Part shown: piece after piece, positions 1-6,687 of the stretch
Position numbering within the stretch: position 1 is the first letter of the stretch
Layout: every line of letters starts with the position of its first letter
Assembly (NCBI GenBank): GCA_020201365.1
Contig: JAIVGV010000164.1
Coordinates: forward strand, 1-8,078
Length of the DNA: 8,078 bases
Direction of reading: 5' to 3'
Source of the DNA: Acidobacteriota bacterium
GTDB taxonomy: Bacteria; Acidobacteriota; Blastocatellia; Pyrinomonadales; Pyrinomonadaceae
Notes under the pieces: model-generated
The model's database searches: none
What the model was told of the DNA's origin: nothing
What the model saw: only the letters and a program-made list of their open reading frames with translations
Position numbers and translations under genes: made by a program

Positions 1-7
1 CGCGCGC

Positions 8-35
8 GACTCCAGACTCCGGACTTCAGACATCA
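8..35. repeat. Heptanucleotide tandem repeat (GACTCCA type)
   Basis: Four consecutive 7-bp units are visible: GACTCCA, GACTCCG, GACTTCA and GACATCA. The last unit runs into the stop codon of the BNR gene (TGA on the minus strand, 33-35). The array may continue beyond the left edge of the window. It has the same unit length as the two heptad arrays at 2631-2722 and 6611-6687 but a different sequence. Confidence 0.65.
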
Positions 36-2497
36 TTTCGCGTTGCTCGTCGCGGCGGTCGTCGTCAGGTCGCGCTGCGCGACATAGACTCCGGCGGAGT
101 GCGAGCCGACGAAGAGCCTGCCGGGGTTGTTGGTGTCGAAGGCGAGCGACCAGACGCGGCGGCTGGGCAGCTCCGGGTCAACGCGCTTCCACGTCATCCC
201 GGCGTCGGTCGAGTGGAAGACGCCGTTGTTCTCCGGGTTCTCGAAGGCGCTGCCGACGAAAATCTCGTCCGTGTTCTGCGGGTTGACGAGGATGCTCGTG
301 TAGCTGCCGTAAGGCAGGTTGCCGCCGCGGCGCTGCCAGTGCTCGCCGTCGTGCGTCATGAAGAGCATCTGCGTGGTGCCGACGTAAACGTAAGCCGGGC
401 GCTCCGGGTCTTGCTCGACGGTGTTGACGGGCGCGGCGGCCGAGACGTCCGCGACCCGCTGCCACGTCGCGCCCGAGTCGCGCGAGACGAGCACGCCGGA
501 GTTCGCCGTGCCGACGTAGATCGTCTCCGGCGCTTTCGGGTGCGTCGAGACGCAGAGCGCGCGCTCGTCGAGTCCTGCGCCGAACGGGACTTTCGCCCAG
601 CCCTTCGACGGATCGGCGGCGACGGCGCGGTAGAGCCCCTTGTTCGTCGCGTGTCGGTGAGCGCGACCGGAGCCGTCTGCACGCTCTTCGCCTCCTCGAC
701 CGTCTGCTTGCCTCCGCCAAGACCGAGCGCGTTCAAGGTCGCGTCGTCGAGCCTGCCGGTCTGCGGCAAGTCCTTGTCCGCCTCGAAGCGGCGCAGCGCG
801 GCGACCGTGCGCGTGCCCGCCACGCCGTCGGGCGCGCCGATGCTGTAGCCGAGCCCGGCGAGGACGACCTGCGCGCGCATCATCATCTTCCTGTCCTCAG
901 CCTGCGCCCCCGCGCCGCTCCCGACGGGCGCGGGGCGCGACGACGAATCGCCCCCGCCCGCGCCCGGGCGCGACGTGCGACGCGGAGTGGTTGAAGCCGA
1001 CGACGAGCCTTGCGTCGCCGAAGCGTCGCCCACAGAGGCGGCTCTCGACTGGGCGGCAGCGCGGCGGCGCGACGCGGCGGAGCGTCGGACGGGTCGCTTC
1101 GGCGCGGGTTTCTTCGTCCCGTCTTCGGGCGAGCCGACGGGCGTCCAAGACGCGCCCCGGTCGAGCGAGCGATAGACGCCGAGGTTCGTGCCCAGATAGA
1201 TCGTGTTGGCGTCGTCGCGATCTTGGAGGATCGAGTAGGCGATCAGGCGGCTCGGCATGTTGCGCATCGAGGGCTGCCAAGACGTGCCGCCGTCGTTCGA
1301 GACGAAGAAGAAGCCTCCGCCCGTCGCCGTGTTGATGGTCGCCGCGTAGACGCGACCGGGCTTCTCGCGGTCGGGCAGGATGAAGTAGGCGCGACGCCCC
1401 GAGTAGCCCTCGTTCGAGGGCACGAAGTTCTTGCCGCCGTCGCGCGAGATCATCACGCCGTAGTTGTTCGTGCCGATGTAAACCGTGTTCGGCTCTTTGG
1501 GGTGGACGGCGATGGAGTTGATCTCGAGCTGGCGCGAGGTGGTGAGCATCCACGAGTCGCCGCCGTTCACGGATCGCCAGAAGCCCTCGGTCGTGCCCGC
1601 GTAGATGACGTTCGGCAGCGACGGGTGCTGCACGATGTCGCGCGTGCGGCGCGACTGCGAGGGGATGCCCTGAACTTTACGCCACAGCGCGCCCGCATTT
1701 CTCGACTCGTAGATGCCGCTGCACGCGGAGGCGACGACGTGGTCGGGCTGGCGCGAGTCAATCGTGATGGCGAAGACGTCGGAGTCGTCAATCATGCCCG
1801 TCTTGATCGAAGACCAAGTCTTGCCGCCGTCGGTCGTCTTCCACGGCAGGTGCCACGTGCCGACGTAGATGTGATCGTTGTCGCGCGGGTCAACCGCGAG
1901 CGACTCGACGTTGCGGATGTCCGGGTAGGCTGACGTGGGGAGCTGCGTCCAACTGTCGCCCGCGTCCTTCGAGACGAAGACGCCGGTGTTCGAGCCCGCG
2001 ACGAGGACGTCCGGGTTCGAGGGCGACTGCGTGAGCGAGTGGATCGCCTCGGTCTTCAGCTCCGCAGACTCTTTCCACGTCTCGCCGCCGTCCGTTGACT
2101 TGAAGAAGCCGCCCGGCGCGGTGTGCTTGTGCAGCCCCGTGTAGATGACCTTCGGGTCGCGCGGATCGATGATGACGTTGTCCACGTAGAGACCGGGGTG
2201 ATCGAAGCTCGCGACGCGCGACCACGTCCTAGCGCCGTCGCGCGTCTCGTAGAGCTGACCGTCAATCGTGCCCATCAGGAGGTGGTGCGGATCGCTCGTG
2301 TCCATCGCGAGGTCGCGCGCGTCGCCGCCCATCGGGCCGGAGACCGTCCAGGTTATCGGGCGCTCCGCCGCGTCCTTCGTCGTGTCGGGCGCGCGCGGCG
2401 CGGCGAGCGCGGAGCGGCGCGGCACGGCGAGCGGTGTGGCGAGCGTGATGATGGCGAAGAGGAGGAGGGGGCGTTTCGTCAGTCGGCTCTTGATCAT
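33..2497 (-). CDS. Secreted BNR/Asp-box repeat protein with internal peptidoglycan-binding domain (frameshifted)
   Basis: This is probably an exported beta-propeller protein of the sortilin/Ycf48-like BNR kind; ligand and role are unknown. From ATG 2497 (GAAGG 8 nt upstream) it begins with a Sec-type signal peptide, basic MIKSRLTKRP then a hydrophobic stretch and a possible cut after residue 33. Nine Asp boxes (S/T-x-D-G-G-x-T-W type) follow at about residues 84-92, 134-141, 176-183, 221-228, 265-272, 309-316, 351-358, 400-407 and 444-451. Next come a basic Ser/Ala/Pro/Arg linker (458-535) and a PG_binding_1-like domain (536-593, with LGLGYSIG-like and ALRRFEADKDLPQTGRLD segments). Near 643-657 the reading frame is lost by one base. 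In the other frame the protein resumes as TNKGLYRAVAADPSKGW and carries three more Asp boxes to the stop at 33-35. Corrected length is about 821 residues. An in-frame TTG at 2527 is the alternative start, but it leaves an N-terminus ahead of the signal peptide and is less likely. The fold is confident; the function is not. Confidence 0.85.
643..657 (-). other. Apparent frameshift in the BNR gene
   Basis: On the minus strand the frame encoding QTAPVALTDT becomes Arg-rich nonsense right after this point, while a neighbouring frame begins a clean TNKGLYRAVAADPSKGW and runs to the natural end with three good Asp boxes. Fourteen bases lie between the last good CTC codon and AAC AAG, so one base is missing (or two are extra). 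No long homopolymer is present, but the local CGCG/CGACG context is prone to indels in some sequencing chemistries. The fault may be real or technical. Confidence 0.8.
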
Positions 2498-2505
2498 TCT
2501 TATTG

Positions 2506-2510
2506 CCTTC
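2506..2510 (-). promoter_or_regulatory. Ribosome binding site of the BNR gene
   Basis: GAAGG on the minus strand lies 8 nt before ATG 2497. It favours this ATG over the in-frame TTG at 2527, which has no comparable site and would sit ahead of a complete signal peptide. Confidence 0.5.
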
Positions 2511-2575
2511 GTCGTGGCGTCAGTCAAATTTCGTCAAGGGGTTTGGCGTCGCGGATGCGTCCCGCAAAGCCGAGG

Positions 2576-2604
2576 AGAGTAGCTTAAGACTTTTCGATGC
2601 GCAA
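2576..2604 (-). promoter_or_regulatory. Candidate sigma70 promoter of the BNR gene
   Basis: On the minus strand TTGCGC (2599-2604) and TACTCT (2576-2581) are separated by 17 bp. This would start transcription near 2569 and leave a leader of about 70 nt before ATG 2497. Both boxes match the consensus only partly, so the call is tentative. Confidence 0.3.
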
Positions 2605-2629
2605 CGGAAGCGCGGCGGTTGCGCGAGAA

Positions 2630-2723
2630 CAAGTAGGAAGGAGGAAGGCGGAAGGATGAAAGCGTGATCGCTACGCTCGGACGATCATTCTTTTCCGCCT
2701 TCCTCCTTCCGCCTTCCTACTTG
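2630..2723. repeat. Large imperfect palindrome made of GGAAGGN-type heptads
   Basis: The left arm reads on the plus strand as AAGTAGG, AAGGAGG, AAGGCGG, AAGGATG from 2631 to 2658. The right arm reads on the minus strand as AAGTAGG, AAGGCGG, AAGGAGG, AAGGCGG from 2722 down to 2695. Inside these, TGATCG (2665-2670) pairs exactly with CGATCA (2682-2687) around an 11-nt loop. The arms thus stay in register over about 41 bases with only a handful of mismatches. As RNA this would form a long hairpin; as DNA it is a strand-asymmetric purine/pyrimidine cruciform candidate. It lies between the terminator-like hairpin of the OmpA-like gene and the promoter of the BNR gene. Confidence 0.8.
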
Positions 2724-2764
2724 CTATTCACCCTCCCTGGCGGTTGGGCTTCCGCCTTGCGCGG

Positions 2765-2813
2765 AAAAGCGAAGCGGGCGACGAATCACCTTGCGTTGAC
2801 TCGTCGCCCGCTT
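2765..2813 (-). terminator. Probable intrinsic terminator of the OmpA-like gene
   Basis: A perfect 13-bp inverted repeat (AAGCGGGCGACGA at 2772-2784 with its complement at 2801-2813, 16-nt loop) lies about 50 nt after the OmpA-like stop codon. In the minus-strand transcript the stem is followed by CGC and four U (2765-2768). The stem is strong and the U-run short, so termination may be incomplete. Confidence 0.55.
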
Positions 2814-2865
2814 TCGGTTCGGGTCACGGCTCTACTTCGAGAGAGAGCCGCGAGCGTCTAGGTCG

Positions 2866-4861
2866 TCACTCGTCGTCGTCGCGTCTTGGGCGACGGCGTC
2901 GAGTCGCGCGCCTTCGTGTCGGCGTGTTGACCGTCTGCACCTGGCTGGCGTCAACGGTGGGCGAAGCCGTCGGCGGAGTCGCGCCCGCGGGCACGATCCA
3001 CAGCTCGGTCGTCGCCTCCTCCTTGAAGCCGCCGTCCACGGTGACGAGCCTGCCGGCGTCAATGCCGCGCGTGTTCACGAGGTAGTCCTTCGCGAAGTCT
3101 GCACGGCGCTGAGCCTCGCCCGCGGGACCGCGGCGGCCGCCGTAGGCGATGATGTAGCCCTGCGCGCCGGGCTGCGCCTGCAACTCGTTGGCGAAGTTGT
3201 CGAGGCGAGCCTTGACGTCGTTGCGCGGGATGTTGCCGTAGGTGTCGAACAAGCTCGGCGACACAGGCGGCGGAGGCGTCGGCGTCACGATAGGCGCTGG
3301 CGTCGGCGTCGGCGTCGGACTCGGCGTCGGCACGCAGTCGCAGCGGTCAACCGTCACGGTCGTCGAGGAGAAGGCGATGCAGCCGCAGCCGTCGTCCACT
3401 TCGACGCTCGCCGTGTAGGTTCCGGGAGCCGCGCCCGACAAGTCCCAGGTGACGTTCGCGCCGTCGCCCGTGATGCGACCGCCCGTCGTTGACCACGTGT
3501 AGAGCAGCGTGTCGCCGTCCGGGTCGGTGGCGTTAGCCGTCAGGTTGACGGTCGTCGCCGTGGGCGTGCAGTTCGGGTTCGGCAGCATGTCCGGCGTGCA
3601 GTTGGCCGCCATCGTCACGCGGGTCGAGGAAGCCGTGACCGTGACGGTCGGCGGCTGGTTCGGCACGACGTTCGGCGTGCGCGCGTTGCGGTGACCGGCG
3701 AAGAGCTGGAAGCCGAAGCCGTGCGGATCGCTCGACTCCTCGAAGCCGCGCGGGAAGTCCTGATTGTGGAACAGCCTGTCGCCCTGCTGGTTCAGGTGCG
3801 CGCGATACCAGGCGCTGATGCCCCACCAGCGCGCCGGGAAGATGCGGACGCCGGTCAGGAAGTCAACCGGGTTGTTCGGGAAGGCGTTCGGCGTGCGGCT
3901 GTTGACGTACTGCACAGACTTCAGCTCGGCGATCCACTGGAAGTGCTTGTTGACGGGCACGTCCACGCCGACGCCCGACCAGAACTCATTGGGTCGGTCG
4001 AGCAGCGTCACGTCGCCGCCGCCGAAGGCGCTGCTGCGCGGGTTGCTGTTCAGGACGTAGCCGAAGTTGGTCGAGACGTTGAGGTGCTTCGTCAGGCGAC
4101 CGTCAACGACGGCGACGAGACCGAAGTCGCCGATGTTGCCGCCGGGGCTCGCGCCGCGCTGCAGCTGGTTGAAGCCGCGGAAGTCGTCGGCGTGATCGGC
4201 GTAGAAGCGGTAGAACGGGATGAGCGCGACGCCGAGCGGGTTGGTGTTGCGCGTCAGCCGCCACTTCGCGCCGATGGTGAAGGTGTTGAACGACGACTCG
4301 CCGTAGAGCCTGTTGATGAACGGCGCGTCGGGCAGGTAGCTCGGCGAGATGGTGAACAGGTCCGGGACGACCGAGCACAATCGCCGGACCGCTCTGCAGA
4401 ATGAGCGGACCGAAGCTGAAGGTCGAAGCCCCCGCGCTGACCGGCGTCAGCACGGGCGCGCGCAGCCACATCTGCGAGTTCGGCAGGTAGAAGCTCGACA
4501 GGTTCTGCGGGTTGTTGACCTTGATGCCGCGGTAGGCGTCCGTGTTGAAGAACATCTCCAGGTGGTTGGTCAGCCCGACCTGGAAGCTGACCGGCACCTC
4601 GACGATGTCAACGTTGCCGGGATCGCGGTCGTAGTTGCTGTAGGCGATGCTGAACGTGAATTCGCCGCGCCGCAGCGTCTGACCGTCGTAGATGGTGAAA
4701 AGTCCGGTGGCGCCTCCTGGAGGTCCGCCCGTCCCGACCGTCGGGGCGACGTTACGCGGATCGTCTTCCGGTCTTTGCCTGCCAGACCCCTGAGGCGTCA
4801 CAGCGACGCAAAGCGCCAACAACATGAGCATCGCCAACGACGCTCTTCTCGCGAGTCTCAT
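2866..4861 (-). CDS. Outer-membrane OmpA-like protein with PKD domain (frameshifted)
   Basis: The protein is probably inserted in the outer membrane and may touch the cell wall or periplasm. ATG 4861 is fixed by AGGAGG 6 nt upstream and an immediate signal peptide (MRLARRAS, then a Leu/Ala-rich core). Residues about 50-395 look like a beta-barrel: alternating hydrophobic strands with aromatic ends such as GEFTFSIAYSNYD, HLEMFFN and WWGISAWYRAHL. A PKD/Ig-like domain follows (about 403-506; DPDGDTLLYTW, PGTYTASVEVDDGCG) with six cysteines. A Pro/Thr linker (510-536) leads to an OmpA-like C-terminal domain (about 537-627; RRADFAKDYLVNTRGIDAGRL). The tail is Arg-rich and ends in DDDE. One extra base near 4362-4366 breaks the frame: upstream reads LQSGPAIVLGRP, downstream DLFTISPSYLPDAPF, which join naturally. 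Corrected length is 664 residues. The OmpA motif lacks the usual TD of GHTD, so peptidoglycan binding is uncertain. The upstream open frame reaching 5083 is leader sequence, not protein. Confidence 0.85.
3299..3330. repeat. GGCGTC hexamer tract coding for the Pro/Thr linker
   Basis: Consecutive GGCGTC units (one interrupted by GGACTC) encode the PTPSPTPTPTP linker of the OmpA-like protein on the minus strand. Such in-frame hexamers change linker length by slippage without breaking the gene. It is ordinary for linkers of this kind. Confidence 0.6.
4362..4366 (-). other. Apparent frameshift in the OmpA-like gene
   Basis: The run CCGGG (plus strand) sits exactly where the minus-strand frame must change. 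GGT CGT CCC followed by GAC CTG TTC would give LGRPDLF with one base removed, joining two halves that are both clearly coding. A miscounted G or C in the run is the simplest explanation; a true mutation would truncate the protein within the barrel. Confidence 0.8.
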
Positions 4862-4867
4862 CGCATT

Positions 4868-4873
4868 CCTCCT
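4868..4873 (-). promoter_or_regulatory. Strong Shine-Dalgarno of the OmpA-like gene
   Basis: AGGAGG on the minus strand, 6 nt before ATG 4861, is the best ribosome binding site in the window. It decides the start against the longer open frame that reaches back to 5083. Confidence 0.85.
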
Positions 4874-4940
4874 GCGAAATGAGTAATGTAATTTTGCGTG
4901 AAGGGGCGACCGCTCTCCTACGCAGAGTTCGCGGACGCTC

Positions 4941-4968
4941 CGACTACAAGCGTACACCACAGTGTCAA
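4941..4968 (-). promoter_or_regulatory. Possible second promoter of the OmpA-like gene
   Basis: A perfect TTGACA (4963-4968, minus strand) is followed after 16 bp by TAGTCG (4941-4946), a poor -10 box. If used, it would give a leader of about 70 nt. The -35 is convincing alone, the pair is not. Confidence 0.25.
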
Positions 4969-5019
4969 AGAAACTTGCCCGCTCGATCCTTAACGCCTCG
5001 TGAGCCGGAGCGGAGCGCC

Positions 5020-5081
5020 GAGGGGAACCGGGCGCTTCTCGCGCGCCCGTGGGAGCTTCGAACTGCCTCTTCGCTCCCCTC
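5020..5081 (-). other. Nested inverted repeats in the OmpA-like leader
   Basis: Two perfect 7-bp stems are nested: an outer one of GAGGGGA (5020-5026) with TCCCCTC (5075-5081), and an inner one of CGGGCGC (5029-5035) with GCGCCCG (5043-5049). Both lie in the untranslated leader that the 5125-5154 promoter would produce. Stems this short in GC-rich DNA may be coincidental. Confidence 0.3.
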
Positions 5082-5124
5082 ACCCGATTCTTCTGTCCTC
5101 ATGTTTGAACGAGTAGCATCACTG

Positions 5125-5154
5125 CTTATACGAAAACAGCGCGCCACTGTCAAC
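5125..5154 (-). promoter_or_regulatory. Near-consensus sigma70 promoter upstream of the OmpA-like gene
   Basis: On the minus strand a perfect TTGACA (5149-5154) and TATAAG (5125-5130) are spaced by exactly 17 bp, the best promoter match in the window, in a locally AT-richer stretch. Transcription would start near 5118 and read toward the OmpA-like gene, giving an unusually long leader of about 255 nt before ATG 4861. Confidence 0.7.
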
Positions 5155-5281
5155 GCCTCGAGTCGCGTGCAGGAAAACTCTGCCTAAACCCGACCGCTCT
5201 TTAGACTTTAATTCCTGAACACTAAACTCCGGCAGAGCCTAACCCACATCGTCGCGGAAATCAAGACTTTTTCGCCATTTA

Positions 5282-5312
5282 GCGCGAAAAAACGTACACA
5301 TTTTTTTCACGC
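5282..5312 (-). terminator. Candidate terminator hairpin of glutamate dehydrogenase
   Basis: In the minus-strand transcript GCGUGAAAAAA pairs with UUUUUUCGCGC over 11 positions (one G-U pair) around a 9-nt loop; the stem begins inside the stop codon region. The U-run is part of the stem rather than behind it, which is not the classical form. An alternative 8-bp stem (5268-5275 with 5284-5291) shares the middle arm. Confidence 0.4.
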
Positions 5313-6596
5313 ATAAATCCCGCGCATGCGCGTGTCGTAGGCGACGCGGTCAATCGCCAGCATGTATGCGGCGGTGCGCGTGTCCACGCCGTGGCGGTCG
5401 GCGTACTTCACGAGCTCGCTGAAGCTGGCGCACATCACGTCCGACAGGCGCTCGTTGACGACCTCCTCCTTCCAGAAGTAGCCCATCCGATCCTGCACCC
5501 ACTCGAAGTAGGAGACGGTGACGCCGCCCGCGTTGCAGAGGATGTCCGGGATGACGAAGATGCCCTTCTCGTGCAAGACCTTGTCGGCGGCGGCGGTCGT
5601 CGGACCGTTGGCGCCCTCGGCGAGAATCTTGCACCTGATGCGGTCGGCGTTCTCCGAAGTGATCTGGTTCTCGGTCGCCGCGGGCACGAGCACGTCGCAC
5701 TCGATCTCGAGCAGCGCCTTGTTCGAGACGCGCTCGACGCCCGGAAACTCCTCGAACGAGCGGGTCGTCGAGAGGTGCTTGAGCGCGGCGGGGATGTCTA
5801 TGCCTTCGGGGTTGTGGATGCCGCCGTTCACGTCCGAGATGGCGACGACCTTGTAGCCCGCCTCGTGCATGAGCTGCGCGCCGATGCCGCCGACGTTCCC
5901 AGACCCCTGCACGACGACGCGCGTCTGCGGCGGGGTGAGCCCGAACCGCTTGATCGCCTCGTTGACGACGAAGAGGATGCCCCGCCCCGTCGCCTCGCGG
6001 CGACCGCGCGAGCCGCCTAAGTCAACCGGCTTGCCGGTGACGACGGCGTTGACGGTGTGGCGCGCGTGCATCGAGTAGGTGTCCATGATCCACGCCATCG
6101 TCTGCTCGTTCGTGTTCATGTCGGGCGCGGGCACGTCCTTCTCGGGTCCGATGAAGTCGATGAGCTCGGCGGCGTAGCGGCGCGTGAGCCGTTCGAGTTC
6201 GCCGATAGACATCTGCTGCGGGTCGCAGATGACGCCGCCCTTGCCGCCGCCGAACGGCACGTTGACCACGGCGCACTTCCAGGTCATCCACGCGGCGAGC
6301 GCGCGTATCTCTTCAATCGTCACGTCGGGCGCGTAGCGGATGCCGCCCTTGGCGGGACCGCGCGCGAAGTTGTGCTGCACGCGGTAGCCCTCGAAGACTT
6401 GCAGCCGCCCGGAGTCCATCCTGACGGGGATGTAAACTTTGATCTCGCGGTTCGGCACGCGCATCACCGCGTACAAGTCCGGGTTGAGATCGAGCAGCTT
6501 CGCGGCGCGGTCGAACCGCTCCATCATTGACTCGAAAGGGTTGGTCTCGTCCTTTCCGATCCGCCGCGTGTCGTCCACCAGTCCGGTTGCTGCCAT
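5307..6596 (-). CDS. gdhA: Glutamate dehydrogenase (Glu/Leu/Phe/Val dehydrogenase family)
   Basis: This cytoplasmic enzyme catalyses glutamate + NAD(P)+ + water to 2-oxoglutarate + ammonium + NAD(P)H and its reverse, linking nitrogen assimilation to the citric acid cycle. The 429 residues match the hexameric GDH size. The N-terminal domain carries the substrate and catalytic signature: GPAKGGIRY (Lys83), WMTWKCAVVN (Lys107), PFGGGKGGV (Lys119) and PAPDMNTNEQTMAW with the catalytic Asp159. The Rossmann domain has VVVQGSGNVG (GxGxxG, 231-236) and AISDVNGGI, whose Asp255 at the end of the second strand suggests, without proving, NAD use. PAATENQIT and KILAEGANGPTT are also typical of the family. 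Nothing is missing. ATG 6596 is chosen because GGAG lies 6 nt before it; an in-frame TTG at 6608 lacks a ribosome site. larE lies 87 bp upstream on the same strand and no clear promoter is visible between them, so co-transcription is possible. Confusion with a Leu or Phe dehydrogenase is unlikely given the length and motifs. Confidence 0.95.
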   Translation of the reverse strand: MAATGLVDDTRRIGKDETNPFESMMERFDRAAKLLDLNPDLYAVMRVPNREIKVYIPVRMDSGRLQVFEGYRVQHNFARGPAKGGIRYAPDVTIEEIRALAAWMTWKCAVVNVPFGGGKGGVICDPQQMSIGELERLTRRYAAELIDFIGPEKDVPAPDMNTNEQTMAWIMDTYSMHARHTVNAVVTGKPVDLGGSRGRREATGRGILFVVNEAIKRFGLTPPQTRVVVQGSGNVGGIGAQLMHEAGYKVVAISDVNGGIHNPEGIDIPAALKHLSTTRSFEEFPGVERVSNKALLEIECDVLVPAATENQITSENADRIRCKILAEGANGPTTAAADKVLHEKGIFVIPDILCNAGGVTVSYFEWVQDRMGYFWKEEVVNERLSDVMCASFSELVKYADRHGVDTRTAAYMLAIDRVAYDTRMRGIYA

Positions 6597-6602
6597 GGTC
6601 GT

Positions 6603-6606
6603 CTCC
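6603..6606 (-). promoter_or_regulatory. Ribosome binding site of glutamate dehydrogenase
   Basis: GGAG on the minus strand is placed 6 nt before ATG 6596 and supports that start over the TTG four codons upstream. It lies only a few bases from the end of the GGGTGAC hairpin, so the hairpin could affect access to it. Confidence 0.6.
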
Positions 6607-6610
6607 AATC

Positions 6611-6687
6611 GGGTGACGGGTGACGGGTGACGGGTGACGGGTGCCGAGTAGATCGGGCTGTCTTGCTCGTCACCCGTCGCCCGTCAC
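6611..6687. repeat. GGGTGAC heptad array with inverted copy (hairpin)
   Basis: Four perfect GGGTGAC units (6611-6638) and a variant GGGTGCC (6639-6645) face an inverted array GTCACCC, GTCGCCC, GTCAC (6669-6687) across a 17-nt spacer. The aligned arms 6627-6648 and 6666-6687 agree in 20 of 22 positions. The right arm contains the larE stop codon (6684-6686). Read from the minus strand, the hairpin lies between larE and the ribosome site of the dehydrogenase, with no U-run behind it. It could protect an mRNA end or modulate read-through rather than act as a standard terminator. Confidence 0.85.

Larger units (their letters stand above)
2498..2865. other. Intergenic region between the OmpA-like and BNR genes
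   Basis: No gene is supported in these 368 bases; short open frames here lack coding character. The region holds the BNR ribosome binding site and candidate promoter, a 94-bp heptad palindrome (2630-2723), a 13-bp terminator-like hairpin (2772-2813), and a small 7-bp hairpin directly behind the OmpA-like stop codon (CGGCTCT 2827-2833 with AGAGCCG 2844-2850). Confidence 0.7.
4862..5306. other. Intergenic region between glutamate dehydrogenase and the OmpA-like gene
   Basis: These 445 bases contain no supported gene. Open frames crossing it have no start signal or recognisable product. It holds the OmpA-like Shine-Dalgarno, a strong promoter at 5125-5154, a weaker candidate at 4941-4968, nested hairpins at 5020-5081, and AT-rich inverted repeats at 5268-5312 behind the dehydrogenase. 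The part 5165-5265 is AT-richer than the genes and shows nothing further. Confidence 0.65.

Noticed and set aside
643..657. Programmed ribosomal frameshifting in the BNR gene
   Set aside because: No slippery heptamer such as A-AAA-AAG and no following hairpin is evident; a plain indel explains the data better.
99..1933. Long plus-strand open frames opposite the BNR gene
   Set aside because: They are Arg/Ala/Val-rich antisense shadows of a GC-rich gene, with no motif, no ribosome site and no homologous look.
2823..2834. GTCACGGCTCTA occurs here and at 6683-6694
   Set aside because: A few shared 12-mers are expected by chance in 8 kb of GC-rich DNA, and one copy is coding sequence at the larE end.
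3299..3330. Hexamer tract as a phase-variation switch
   Set aside because: Six-base units keep the frame, so slippage changes only linker length.
3691..4404. Plus-strand open frame of 237 codons opposite the OmpA-like gene
   Set aside because: Composition is that of an antisense shadow, while the minus strand shows barrel motifs there.
4862..5083. N-terminal extension of the OmpA-like protein to 5083
   Set aside because: A signal peptide and a perfect Shine-Dalgarno mark ATG 4861; the extension would bury the signal peptide.
5391..6530. Plus-strand open frames opposite glutamate dehydrogenase
   Set aside because: The minus strand encodes all catalytic motifs of GDH; the plus frames have no recognisable feature.
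6611..6687. CRISPR array
   Set aside because: Units are 7 bp with no spacers of 25-40 bp between them.
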